Positions 1 to 6,402 of a DNA stretch of 6,402 nt are shown here, one piece after another. Source of the DNA: Dehalococcoidia bacterium (GTDB taxonomy: Bacteria > Chloroflexota > Dehalococcoidia > GIF9 > UBA5629); assembly GCA_028715025.1 (NCBI GenBank), contig JAQTLG010000102.1, forward strand, positions 1 through 6,402. Direction: 5' to 3'. The number at the start of each line of letters is the position of its first letter. Within the stretch, counting starts at the first letter, position 1. A program made the position numbers and the translations under genes. The notes beneath the pieces are model-generated. The model ran no database searches, had not been told where the DNA came from, and saw only the letters and a program-made list of their open reading frames with translations.

Positions 1-966
1 GGGAACAGACAGGACCGCGATGTTACGGAGGAACAGGGCTGCATGGAGATGGCCGATCCGGATAAGGTCAGTGACCGCGCTAAAAAGCGCGGCATGCCGC
101 AGCTTGGTTCCCTGGGCTCGGGGAACCATTTTCTGGAAGTGCAGGTTGTCCGCGAGATATACGATCAGACCGCTGCTGCTGCCATGGGAATCACACGCGA
201 GGGACAGGTATTGATGATGATACATACGGGATCGCGTGGCCTGGGCCATCAGGTTTGCGATGATTACCTGCGTCTTATGGGTGGGGCCGTCAGGAAGTAC
301 GAAATAGCCCTGCCGGATCGTCAGCTTGCTTGCGCGCCTGTACAATCCGACGAAGGGCGTGACTACCTGGCGGCCATGGCCTGTGCTGCCAACTATGCCT
401 GGGCCAACAGGCTCTGCATCGCGCACTGGGTAAGGGAATCGTTTACAAAGGTGTTTGGCAAGGATATAGACGAGCTGGGTCTCGAGCAGATTTACGATGT
501 GGCCCATAATATCGCCAAGATCGAGGAGCACATCGTCGATGGAAAAATGATAAGGTTGTGCGTACACCGCAAGGGTGCGACACGCGCCTTCCCTGCCGGG
601 CAGAAGGGCGTGCCCGACCGGTATATGTCGGTGGGACAGCCTGTCCTGATACCGGGTGATATGGGGAGATGTTCCTTTGTCGCCGTGGGTACGGAGCGGG
701 CCATGCAGGAGACTTTCGGCTCAACCTGTCACGGCGCCGGTAGATTGCAGAGCAGGGGCGCAGCCAGGAAGATTATGCGCGGTTCGGACGTGGCAAACGA
801 GCTGGCGGCAAAGGGTATCTATGTCAGAACAGACAGTGTGGAATCATTGGCGGAAGAGGCATCCTATGCTTATAAAGACGTGACCGACGTAGTTGGAATT
901 GCGCAGGGAGCAGGCATCTCCCGTAAAATAATTATGGCTGCGCCGCTTGGTGTGATCAAAGGATAG
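1..966 (+). CDS. rtcB: RtcB RNA-splicing ligase, 3'-phosphate/5'-hydroxyl joining (5' end missing)
   Basis: The reading frame is open at the first base, so 321 C-terminal residues are present and the start lies outside the window; the ATG codons at 43 and 49 are internal. RtcB is a GTP- and Mn2+-dependent ligase that joins RNA 2',3'-cyclic phosphate or 3'-phosphate ends to 5'-OH ends, in RNA repair or tRNA splicing. Visible family motifs, numbered in the fragment: GSGNHFLEVQ (N42, H43), HTGSRGLGHQ (H75), AHNIAKIE (H169), HRKGATRAFPAG (from H189), PGDMGR, STCHGAGR (H244) and the terminal GVIKG (K320). From memory, the archaeal Pyrococcus enzyme has N202, H203, H329, guanylylated H404 and K480. 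The spacing here matches these with a constant offset of 160, so the catalytic part looks intact. The N-terminal metal-binding Asp and Cys are off the window. No archease gene is visible beside it, and no terminator hairpin follows the stop. Confidence 0.96.
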   Translation, partial: GNRQDRDVTEEQGCMEMADPDKVSDRAKKRGMPQLGSLGSGNHFLEVQVVREIYDQTAAAAMGITREGQVLMMIHTGSRGLGHQVCDDYLRLMGGAVRKYEIALPDRQLACAPVQSDEGRDYLAAMACAANYAWANRLCIAHWVRESFTKVFGKDIDELGLEQIYDVAHNIAKIEEHIVDGKMIRLCVHRKGATRAFPAGQKGVPDRYMSVGQPVLIPGDMGRCSFVAVGTERAMQETFGSTCHGAGRLQSRGAARKIMRGSDVANELAAKGIYVRTDSVESLAEEASYAYKDVTDVVGIAQGAGISRKIIMAAPLGVIKG

Positions 967-981
967 GCTACTAATATTGCG
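965..981 (+). repeat. 17-base exact direct repeat, copy 1 (rtcB 3' end)
   Basis: AGGCTACTAATATTGCG begins at the last two bases of the rtcB stop codon and runs into the gap. The identical 17 bases occur at 3734-3750. The flanking bases differ on both sides. It may be chance. Confidence 0.6.
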
Positions 982-1003
982 ATAAAATTAGGCTTAAAGG
1001 CGT

Positions 1004-1032
1004 TTGTCATAATCAGTGCAACCGTGTAGAAT
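1004..1032 (+). promoter_or_regulatory. Sigma70-type promoter for the thiolase gene
   Basis: A -35 box TTGTCA (1004-1009) and a -10 box TAGAAT (1027-1032) are separated by exactly 17 bases. Each differs from the consensus hexamer at one position. Transcription would begin near 1039-1040, giving a short leader of about 25 bases that still contains the ribosome binding site. No operator palindrome is obvious around it. The prediction rests on sequence match only. Confidence 0.7.
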
Positions 1033-1050
1033 TAGTCAGAAATTTTATAT

Positions 1051-1056
1051 AAGGAG
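1051..1056 (+). promoter_or_regulatory. Ribosome binding site that fixes the thiolase start
   Basis: AAGGAG lies 8 bases upstream of the ATG at 1065, which is ideal spacing. An in-frame GTG at 1056 overlaps this site and so cannot use it; the ATG at 1065 is therefore the start. Confidence 0.85.
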
Positions 1057-1064
1057 TGATAACC

Positions 1065-2255
1065 ATGGGTCTAGCAAGAGAAGTAGTGATTATTGACTAT
1101 TTACGCTCCCCGTTTTCCCGCTCCCGTCCCAAGGAACCCGAGAAGGACCTTTTGAACGGCTATAGGATGGACGAGGTCCTCGCCATGCTTTGGAACGAGC
1201 TGATTAAGAGGAATAAGCTGGATCCCAAAGAGATCGACGAGGCCATCACCGGCACAGCCAATCCTCTGCTTGAGAACTTCACCTTCGGTGGTAAGTTCCC
1301 CACGTTCTACGCCAACCTGCCTTTCGAGATCTCCACACAGCAGGTTGACCAGCAGTGCGGCTCAGCCCTGTGCGGCGTCAGGACCGGTGTCATGAGCATA
1401 GCCTGCGGCTATTCCGATGTCGTCCTCTGCGGAGGCATCGAGCATATGACACATATTCCGATGGGCGGCGGCGGCGCTATTAAGTATCCTGACAAACTTA
1501 TCAATGACCCGCAATATAAGAGGATCGACCTCATGTTCTCTGTCAATATGGGCTTTACCGCCCAGAAGCTGCAGGAGATGGCGGGCATATCCAGGGAAGA
1601 TATGGACAAGTTCGCTGTAAGGTCACACAAGCTGGCTTCTGAGTCAAAGGAATGGCTCAAGGGTGAGATCATGCCCGTCGAGATAACGCTGGCCGATGGC
1701 ACCAAGCAGATGTATGATTACGATGCATCTGTCAGGGGCGATACCACCCTCGAGCAGCTCGCCGGTTTGAAACCGGCCTATAAGCCCGACGGCACGATCA
1801 CGGCAGGCACATCGTCTCCTTTGAATGCTGGCGCCACTGCCATGCTGATCATGTCGAGAGACAAGGCCAAGAAGCTGGGCCTCAAGCCTATCGCCAGCTT
1901 CGTCTCGTTCGGCGTTGCCGGAGTTGATCCCACCATCATGGGCGCCGGCCCCGTTCCCTCCACCAAGAAGGCTCTTGATGTTGCCGGCCTGAAGGCCAAG
2001 GATATCGACTACTGGGAGGTCAATGAGGCTTTCGCAGTGGTTTCCCTCTACGCCGTTAAAGAATTCGGCCTGAAATGGGACCAGGTCAATGTCCATGGCG
2101 GCGCAATGGCCATCGGCCACCCGCTGGGCGCCAGTGGCATCCGTCTGGTCGGCACCCTCGCCCGTATTCTCAAGGAGAAGAAGGGCAAATACGGCGTCGC
2201 CACCATGTGCGAAGGCGGCGGCCAGGGCATTGCTGCTATTATCAAGGCTGAATAA
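1065..2255 (+). CDS. Thiolase family protein, probable acetyl-CoA C-acetyltransferase
   Basis: This 396-residue protein has normal thiolase length. Thiolases condense two acyl-CoA molecules (acetyl-CoA to acetoacetyl-CoA) or cleave 3-ketoacyl-CoA, in the cytoplasm. Both halves of the fold are present. The acyl-accepting Cys is C98 in VDQQCGSAL; NEAFA is at 320-324; the catalytic His is H352 in GHPLGASG; the proton-shuttling Cys is C382 in CEGGGQG. The spacing from Asn to His to Cys (32 and 30 residues) equals that in the Zoogloea biosynthetic thiolase as I recall it. The nucleophile is followed by GSALCG rather than the common GSGLQA or GSGLKA, so substrate preference is uncertain. The N-terminus MGLAREVVIIDYLRSPFSRS is of the usual type. 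It has its own promoter and a downstream terminator and looks monocistronic. No fatty-acid oxidation, PHB or mevalonate gene lies beside it, so the pathway cannot be named. Confidence 0.93.
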   Translation: MGLAREVVIIDYLRSPFSRSRPKEPEKDLLNGYRMDEVLAMLWNELIKRNKLDPKEIDEAITGTANPLLENFTFGGKFPTFYANLPFEISTQQVDQQCGSALCGVRTGVMSIACGYSDVVLCGGIEHMTHIPMGGGGAIKYPDKLINDPQYKRIDLMFSVNMGFTAQKLQEMAGISREDMDKFAVRSHKLASESKEWLKGEIMPVEITLADGTKQMYDYDASVRGDTTLEQLAGLKPAYKPDGTITAGTSSPLNAGATAMLIMSRDKAKKLGLKPIASFVSFGVAGVDPTIMGAGPVPSTKKALDVAGLKAKDIDYWEVNEAFAVVSLYAVKEFGLKWDQVNVHGGAMAIGHPLGASGIRLVGTLARILKEKKGKYGVATMCEGGGQGIAAIIKAE

Positions 2256-2275
2256 ATCAGGTATCTGTGAGTAAC

Positions 2276-2305
2276 AAATAGGGCGGCTGAAAAGCCGCCC
2301 TATTT
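2276..2305. terminator. Rho-independent terminator, probably bidirectional
   Basis: A perfect 13-bp stem (2276-2288 with 2293-2305) closes a GAAA tetraloop. Its core is GGGCGGCT/AGCCGCCC, flanked by complementary AAATA/TATTT. It lies 20 bases after the thiolase stop and is followed on the plus strand by TATTTTA. On the minus strand the stem also ends in TATTT, 43 bases beyond the cimA stop. It can therefore end both convergent transcripts, with the better T-run serving the plus strand. Confidence 0.9.
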
Positions 2306-2348
2306 TACTTACCATCCTGTCATTTGCAATGACGTATTTATTACACGT

Positions 2349-3950
2349 TTACCGCTTGGATTTCTTATCCAGCTTGATCAGGAAGTATTCCATACTGTCG
2401 TTGAGCGCCAGCCAGCTGGCCTCAATGATATTAGTGGAACCGCCCACGGTGCGCCACTGCACCCTGCCGTTGGATGATTCGATGAACACGCGCACCAGCG
2501 AGCCCGTCCCGCTACTGCCCTCCAGTATACGCACCTTGTAGTCGATCAAGTCAACCTTGGATAATCCCGGATAAAACTCCAGCAATGCTTTACGCAGGGC
2601 TTGGTCAAGCGCATTGACCGGACCGTTACCCTCGGCCGCCGTGTGCATCACCCTGCCTTCCACCCGTACTTTGATGGTGGCCTCCGCCAGCAGCTCGCTC
2701 CCGATATCGTAAGCTGAAGGCAAACGCCTGTGCCTCTCCACCACGACCATATAATCGACCAGTCTGAAGGGTGGTTTATAGCCCTGCTGCGCTCGCAGCA
2801 GGAGCAGCTCGAAGGATGCATCGGCATCTTCATATTGAAAGCCCAGGTTCTCCAGGTGTTTGACCTGGTCGAGTATCATGCGCGCCTCTTTACCGCGCGG
2901 CGGCATGGTGATACCAAGTTCCTTTGCTTTGAAAATAATATTACTTTTACCGGAAAGCTCAGATACTACTATCATGGGGCTGTTGCCTACCAGAGCAGGA
3001 TCAATATGTTGATAGCTCTCTCCCCACTTGGCAATGGCCGACACATGCAGGCCGGCCTTGTGCAGGAAGGCGTTGTTCCCCACATACGGAAGGTTGGAAC
3101 CCGGAGGCAGATTGGCCACCTCAGAGATGAAGCGGGAAACGTCGGTCAGTCGCGCGATCTGCGTTTTCGTCAGACATTTAGCGCCGAGCTTGATCTGGAG
3201 GGCTGGTATGATGGAGCAAAGGTTGGCGTTGCCGCAGCGCTCACCGTACCCGTTGATCGTGCCTTCGACATGAACGGCGCCTGCTTTCACTGCCGCAACC
3301 GATACGGCCGTGGCCATATCGCTGTCGTTGTGAGCATGTATACCCAGAGGGCAATTAAATTGCTTAGCTGCTTGCTTTACGGCCTCCGCCGCCTCCCAGG
3401 GCAGCGTCCCGCCGTTGGTATCGCAGAGCACCAGGCAGTCTGCCCCACCTCTGGCTGCCGCCTCCAGGGTACGCAGGGCATAGGCAGGATTCGATTTATA
3501 TCCGTCGAAAAAGTGTTCGGCATCGAAAAAAACATTCAGGCCTTTTGCTTTCAGGTAGGCTATTGATTCTTCGATAATTTCGAGGTTAATCTCGAGGCTT
3601 GTCTCGAGTACGCGCCTGACCTGGATATCCCAGGACTTACCTACTATGTTGGCTGCCCGAACGCCGCTTTGAACCAGCGCCTGCAGCCCGGTGTCCCCGG
3701 ATGCCTTCGCGTCCACACGCCTTGTGCTACCGAAGGCTACTAATATTGCGTTCTTGAGCTTCAGATTTCTCGCCCTGGCGAAGAACTCCGTGTCTTTGGG
3801 ATTGGCGCCAGGCCAGCCTCCCTCGATGTATCGTATGCCGAGTTCGTCCAGCTTTTGTGCGATCTTGAGCTTGTCGGCGACTGTGAAGGAGATGCCTTCC
3901 TGTTGTGCTCCGTCCCTCAGTGTCGTATCGTAAATCTCAATATATCTCAT
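2349..3950 (-). CDS. cimA: (R)-citramalate synthase, CimA type
   Basis: CimA condenses pyruvate with acetyl-CoA to (R)-citramalate, the first step of the threonine-independent route to isoleucine. The 533-residue protein has an N-terminal HMGL/IPMS-type TIM barrel (about 1-275) with YDTTLRDG (R12, D13), EGGWPGANPKD (43-53), AFGSTRR, FFDAEHFFDGY, CDTNGG, HAHND (H205, H207) and GYGERCGN (N241). A linker with HKAGLHVSA (297-305) follows. The C-terminal LeuA-type dimerisation/regulatory domain (about 400-520) suggests end-product feedback, probably by isoleucine. The EGGWPG signature and overall length favour CimA over leucine-specific LeuA; the isofunctional call is inference from family resemblance. 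I chose the ATG at 3950, which lies 4 bases after the leuB stop and gives the usual MxxIEIYDTTLRDG start. An in-frame TTG at 3983 would overlap leuB and add 11 unrelated residues. AAGG at 3962-3965 is a modest binding site, 11 bases upstream. Confidence 0.92.
   Translation of the reverse strand: MRYIEIYDTTLRDGAQQEGISFTVADKLKIAQKLDELGIRYIEGGWPGANPKDTEFFARARNLKLKNAILVAFGSTRRVDAKASGDTGLQALVQSGVRAANIVGKSWDIQVRRVLETSLEINLEIIEESIAYLKAKGLNVFFDAEHFFDGYKSNPAYALRTLEAAARGGADCLVLCDTNGGTLPWEAAEAVKQAAKQFNCPLGIHAHNDSDMATAVSVAAVKAGAVHVEGTINGYGERCGNANLCSIIPALQIKLGAKCLTKTQIARLTDVSRFISEVANLPPGSNLPYVGNNAFLHKAGLHVSAIAKWGESYQHIDPALVGNSPMIVVSELSGKSNIIFKAKELGITMPPRGKEARMILDQVKHLENLGFQYEDADASFELLLLRAQQGYKPPFRLVDYMVVVERHRRLPSAYDIGSELLAEATIKVRVEGRVMHTAAEGNGPVNALDQALRKALLEFYPGLSKVDLIDYKVRILEGSSGTGSLVRVFIESSNGRVQWRTVGGSTNIIEASWLALNDSMEYFLIKLDKKSKR
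3734..3750 (+). repeat. 17-base exact direct repeat, copy 2 (inside cimA)
   Basis: This copy is identical to 965-981 in the same orientation. Here it lies in the cimA coding sequence and, on the minus strand, encodes the conserved-looking AILVA segment (about residues 68-72), so it is under protein constraint. Confidence 0.6.
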
Positions 3951-3954
3951 AGAA

Positions 3955-5058
3955 TCAAATGCCTTGCTTAATTTTGTGCGCAATAGTCTTTCCCATCTCT
4001 TGTGTGCCTGTCTGTTTCATCCCTTCCGTCATAATGTCTTTCGTGCGGTAACCCTCATCGAGCACTTTAAGCACCGCCTGCTCCACGGCGTCGGCCTCTT
4101 TGCTCAGTCCCAGTGAGTAGTGTAGCATCATGGCTGCGCTCAATATGGCGGCGATGGGGTTGGCCAGGTCCTGTCCCGCGATATCCGGCGCGCTGCCGTG
4201 GATAGGTTCATACAGGCCGAAGGCACGGGACGATTTGCCAGCGGGTATCCCTGCCAGGCTGGCGGAGGGCAGCATGCCCATGGAGCCGGCCAGCATAGAT
4301 GCCTCGTCGGTGAGTATGTCGCCGAACATGTTCTCGGTCACGATCACATCGAAGTAGGCCGGGTCGCGGATAAGGCGCATGGCACATGCGTCCACAAGCA
4401 TATGGTCTAAGGTTACCTGGGGATACCCGGACGCAACCTCTACAGCTATCTGACGCCACAGCCTGGAGGATTCCAGAACATTGGCCTTATCCACAGAGGT
4501 CAACCTGCGGCGCCGCGAAAGTGCCAGCTCGAATCCCACACGTAGTATGCGTTCGATCTCTTCCTCCGTGTAGACCATTGAGTCGACCGCCCGTCTCCCG
4601 CGGGAGGTGCTCCAGCGTTTTTTGGGCCTGCCGAAGTACAGGCCTCCGGTCAGTTCACGCACCACCATCAGGTCCACCTTGCGTACGACCTCCGGCTTGA
4701 GGCTGGTGGCATCCTCCAGTACTTTGAACATCTTAACCGGGCGAAGGTTGGCAAAGAGCCCCAGTTCTTTACGTATGGCAAGCAGGCCATCCTCGGGCCT
4801 GGTCGTCGCACTGGGATCGTCCCATCTGGGTCCGCCCACTGCGCCCAGCAGCACTGCATCGCACCTGCGGCAGATATCAATAGTCGCCTGCGGCAGGGCG
4901 CTGCCGAATTTATCGATAGATATACCACCGATGAAGCCCGATTTATATGCGAAACTGTGACCGAAGCTGCTGCCCACCTCATCCAGCACACGCCGCGCTT
5001 CGTTCGTCACATCCGGGCCGACGCCGTCTCCAGGCAGGATAGCAATATTGAAATTCAA
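3955..5058 (-). CDS. leuB: 3-isopropylmalate dehydrogenase
   Basis: LeuB oxidises and decarboxylates 3-isopropylmalate to 2-oxoisocaproate with NAD+, and 3-methylmalate to 2-oxobutyrate in the citramalate route. The 367-residue length is normal. Landmarks are LPGDGVGP (8-15), LLGAVGGPRWD, E89 and L92 in the substrate-specificity loop, R96, R106, R134, Y141, K191, D223, D247 and D251, and the NAD-binding HGSAPDIAG (287-295, D292). The Arg/Tyr/Lys/Asp set keeps the spacing I recall for the Thermus enzyme (R94, R104, R132, Y139, K185, D217, D241, D245), so all catalytic and metal ligands are present. The start is TTG at 5058, one base after the leuD stop. Upstream of it the same frame meets a TGA with no ATG, GTG or TTG between, so it is the first usable start. 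No strong Shine-Dalgarno is visible, which fits translational coupling to leuD. Confidence 0.96.
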   Translation of the reverse strand: MNFNIAILPGDGVGPDVTNEARRVLDEVGSSFGHSFAYKSGFIGGISIDKFGSALPQATIDICRRCDAVLLGAVGGPRWDDPSATTRPEDGLLAIRKELGLFANLRPVKMFKVLEDATSLKPEVVRKVDLMVVRELTGGLYFGRPKKRWSTSRGRRAVDSMVYTEEEIERILRVGFELALSRRRRLTSVDKANVLESSRLWRQIAVEVASGYPQVTLDHMLVDACAMRLIRDPAYFDVIVTENMFGDILTDEASMLAGSMGMLPSASLAGIPAGKSSRAFGLYEPIHGSAPDIAGQDLANPIAAILSAAMMLHYSLGLSKEADAVEQAVLKVLDEGYRTKDIMTEGMKQTGTQEMGKTIAHKIKQGI

Positions 5059-5059
5059 A

Positions 5060-5560
5060 TCACTTTGTCCCGGTGTTCTTCTTTCTCGTATGTTCGATCA
5101 GCCCGCCCGAGTCGATGATCTCCATCATGAAGCCGGGATACGGTTTCGCCTTGAACATCTTTCCGGTGGACAGGTTGGTTATCGTTCCTGTCGGCAGGTC
5201 GACCTCAATCGTATCCCCCTGTTTGATATTATCCACGGCCTCAGCGCATTCCAACAGGGGCAATCCGGTGTTGATGGCATTGCGGAAGAAGATACGTGCA
5301 AAGCTTTTACCGATGACGCACGAGATACCCGAGGCCTTGATAGCGGAGGGGGCATGCTCACGCGAGGAGCCGCAGCCGAAGTTTGCTTCGGCCACGATAA
5401 TGTCACCGGGTCTGACTCTTTGCAGGAAGTCAGGATCGATGTCTTCCATGCAGTGCGCGGCCAGCTCTGCAGGGTCGTGCATATTGAGATAGCGCGCGGC
5501 AATGATGGCGTCCGTATCTATATTGTTTCCGTATTTATGTGCATGGCCTTTATGTGACAT
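5060..5560 (-). CDS. leuD: 3-isopropylmalate dehydratase small subunit
   Basis: LeuD is the swivelling small subunit of isopropylmalate isomerase. With LeuC it converts 2- to 3-isopropylmalate and, in the citramalate route, citramalate to 3-methylmalate through citraconate. The 166 residues match the short LeuD class found in archaea, clostridia and related bacteria rather than the roughly 200-residue enterobacterial type. Visible motifs are YGNNIDTDAIIAARYL (10-25), HCMEDIDPDF (36-45), GDIIVAEANFGCGSSREHAP (52-71) and the FFRNAINTGLPLL segment. The ATG at 5560 directly abuts the leuC stop (TAG-ATG, no gap), with a binding site inside the end of leuC. The stop is 1 base from the leuB start. 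No lesion is seen. Confidence 0.96.
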   Translation of the reverse strand: MSHKGHAHKYGNNIDTDAIIAARYLNMHDPAELAAHCMEDIDPDFLQRVRPGDIIVAEANFGCGSSREHAPSAIKASGISCVIGKSFARIFFRNAINTGLPLLECAEAVDNIKQGDTIEVDLPTGTITNLSTGKMFKAKPYPGFMMEIIDSGGLIEHTRKKNTGTK

Positions 5561-6402
5561 CTATTCCATCTCCCCGGGTCCGGCGATCCTGCCCACCACT
5601 GCGCTGGCCGCAGCAACGGCCGGATTGGCCAGGTAGACCTCGGATTTGGGGTGGCCCATCCTGCCGACGAAATTGCGGTTGGTGGTGGAGACACATCTTT
5701 CTCCCGCAGCCAGTATACCCATGTGTCCGCCCAGGCAGGGGCCGCAGGTGGGTGTGCTGACCGCCGCGCCGGCTCTGATAAATATTTCGATCAATCCTTC
5801 TTTAAGCGCATCCAGATAGATTTGCTGCGAGCCCGGAAGTATGATGCACCGCACGTGAGGATCGACTTTCCTGCCCTTGAGCACACGTGCAGCCAGGCGC
5901 AGGTCATCCAGCCTTCCGTTGGTACAGCTGCCGATAACCGCCTGATCGATAGGGACATTCCCCACACGGCTGATCGGACGGGTATTCGAGGGAAGATGGG
6001 GGAAGGCCACCTGCGGCTCGATTTTGGATGCGTCATATTCGATAACACGAGAATATTCGGCATCCGCGTCGGATGCATACACACTGTATTTATTACGGGT
6101 ACGTCCTTTGAGGTACCGCCGTGTTGTGGCATCCACCTGGAAAAGGCCTGCTTTGCCTCCTGCTTCAATAGCCATATTGGACATGGTAAAGCGGCCATCC
6201 ATACCGAGGCTGTCAATAGCTTGGCCATGGAACTCCATGGCGGAGGAGAGCGCGCCGTCCACTCCTATATCTCCGATAGTATAAAGTATAAGGTCCTTGC
6301 CGCCGGTCCATTTAGCCGGCCTGCCGTTATAGATGAACTTAATGGTGGGAGGCACCTTCATCCAGATCTCGCCGGTGGCCATAGCAACGGCTATATCGGT
6401 CG
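5561..6402 (-). CDS. leuC: 3-isopropylmalate dehydratase large subunit (5' end missing)
   Basis: This is the C-terminal 279 residues of the [4Fe-4S] aconitase-family large subunit. The frame runs off the right edge, and the fragment begins TDIAVAMATGEIWMKVP, an internal LeuC motif, so the ATG at 6382 is not the start; roughly 120-140 N-terminal residues are missing, judging by a usual family length near 420. The three cluster ligands are visible: Cys in VIGSCTNGR (C159 of the fragment) and two in CGPCLGG (C219, C222). Other family motifs are YTIGDIGVDGA, SNMAIEAGGKAG and STTNRNFVGRMGHPKSEVYLANPAVAAASAV. It pairs with the adjoining LeuD. The operon promoter and any leader or attenuator would lie beyond the window. 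Confidence 0.96.
   Translation of the reverse strand, partial: TDIAVAMATGEIWMKVPPTIKFIYNGRPAKWTGGKDLILYTIGDIGVDGALSSAMEFHGQAIDSLGMDGRFTMSNMAIEAGGKAGLFQVDATTRRYLKGRTRNKYSVYASDADAEYSRVIEYDASKIEPQVAFPHLPSNTRPISRVGNVPIDQAVIGSCTNGRLDDLRLAARVLKGRKVDPHVRCIILPGSQQIYLDALKEGLIEIFIRAGAAVSTPTCGPCLGGHMGILAAGERCVSTTNRNFVGRMGHPKSEVYLANPAVAAASAVVGRIAGPGEME
5570..5575 (-). promoter_or_regulatory. leuD ribosome binding site inside leuC
   Basis: GGGGAG on the minus strand lies 9 bases upstream of the leuD ATG, within the last codons of leuC. Good match and spacing support the ATG at 5560 and coupled translation of the two isomerase subunits. Confidence 0.7.

Larger units (their letters stand above)
967..1064 (+). 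other. Intergenic gap with thiolase promoter region
   Basis: These 98 bases separate the rtcB stop from the thiolase ATG. They are visibly more AT-rich than the flanking genes. They hold a promoter and a Shine-Dalgarno site (listed separately) and one copy of a 17-base repeat directly at the rtcB stop. I see no terminator hairpin for rtcB, so read-through from rtcB into the thiolase gene is possible in addition to the local promoter. Confidence 0.8.

Noticed and set aside
43..966. rtcB start at ATG 43
   Set aside because: The frame continues upstream to base 1 with RtcB-like sequence, and the family is about 480 residues; the ATG is internal.
1045..1050. Alternative -10 box in TTATAT just before the thiolase ribosome binding site
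   Set aside because: Transcription from it would begin inside or after the ribosome binding site, and no matching -35 box is placed upstream. The 1004-1032 promoter is much better.
1644..2315. 223-codon minus-strand open frame opposite the thiolase
   Set aside because: It lies antisense to the conserved thiolase C-terminal domain and begins beyond the terminator hairpin. It has no recognisable motif.
2319..2333. Small hairpin GTCATT-TGC-AATGAC between the terminator and cimA
   Set aside because: The stem is only 6 bp and AT-rich with no T-run; it is too weak to call a terminator or regulatory element next to the strong hairpin at 2276-2305.
2730..3566. 278-codon plus-strand open frame opposite cimA
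   Set aside because: It is fully antisense to a well-supported CimA with intact motifs; its translation is rich in Arg/His/Gly and shows no family motif or binding site. It is a shadow frame.
3570..3608. Repeated TCGAG units (imperfect tandem look) within cimA
   Set aside because: They encode the Leu-Glu-rich helix LETSLEINLEIIEE; the repetition is explained by the helix composition and CTCGAG-like codon choice.
5048..5557. 169-codon plus-strand open frame opposite leuD
   Set aside because: It mirrors the whole leuD gene, whose motifs are unambiguous; no independent support.
5561..6382. leuC start at ATG 6382
   Set aside because: The codons upstream to the window edge read TDIAVA, a conserved internal LeuC segment; the gene is simply cut by the edge.

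Overview
The window reads as ordinary bacterial chromosome with a GC content somewhat above half. A good sigma70-type promoter, Shine-Dalgarno sites and a Rho-independent terminator argue for a bacterium rather than an archaeon. The type of leucine/isoleucine genes (short 166-residue LeuD, CimA-type citramalate synthase) and their tight leuC-leuD-leuB-cimA order fit an anaerobic or deep-branching lineage. A Dehalococcoidia-like Chloroflexota member is my weak guess from memory of similar gene order; the sequence alone does not prove it. There is no sign of phage, transposon, CRISPR or other accessory DNA.

Layout. Positions 1-966 (+) hold the C-terminal two thirds of an RtcB RNA ligase, cut off by the left edge. 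A 98-base gap (967-1064) carries a clear promoter and ribosome binding site for a thiolase (1065-2255, +). A strong hairpin terminator (2276-2305) sits between the thiolase and the convergent minus-strand operon, which reads right to left: leuC (5561-6402, cut by the right edge), leuD (5060-5560), leuB (3955-5058) and cimA (2349-3950). Every junction in the operon is 0 to 4 bases, so the four genes are almost certainly co-transcribed and translationally coupled.

How they work together. CimA makes citramalate from pyruvate and acetyl-CoA. LeuCD isomerises citramalate (and isopropylmalate). LeuB oxidises and decarboxylates the product to 2-oxobutyrate (or 2-oxoisocaproate). The operon therefore supplies the isoleucine precursor without threonine deaminase while also serving leucine synthesis. 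A leuA and ilv genes may lie upstream of leuC, outside the window. The rtcB and thiolase genes have no evident functional link to this pathway.

I found no new system. The points worth a second look are a 17-base exact repeat shared by the rtcB-thiolase gap and the cimA coding sequence, a TTG start for leuB, the citramalate-route operon itself, and an unlinked thiolase with a slightly unusual active-site neighbourhood.
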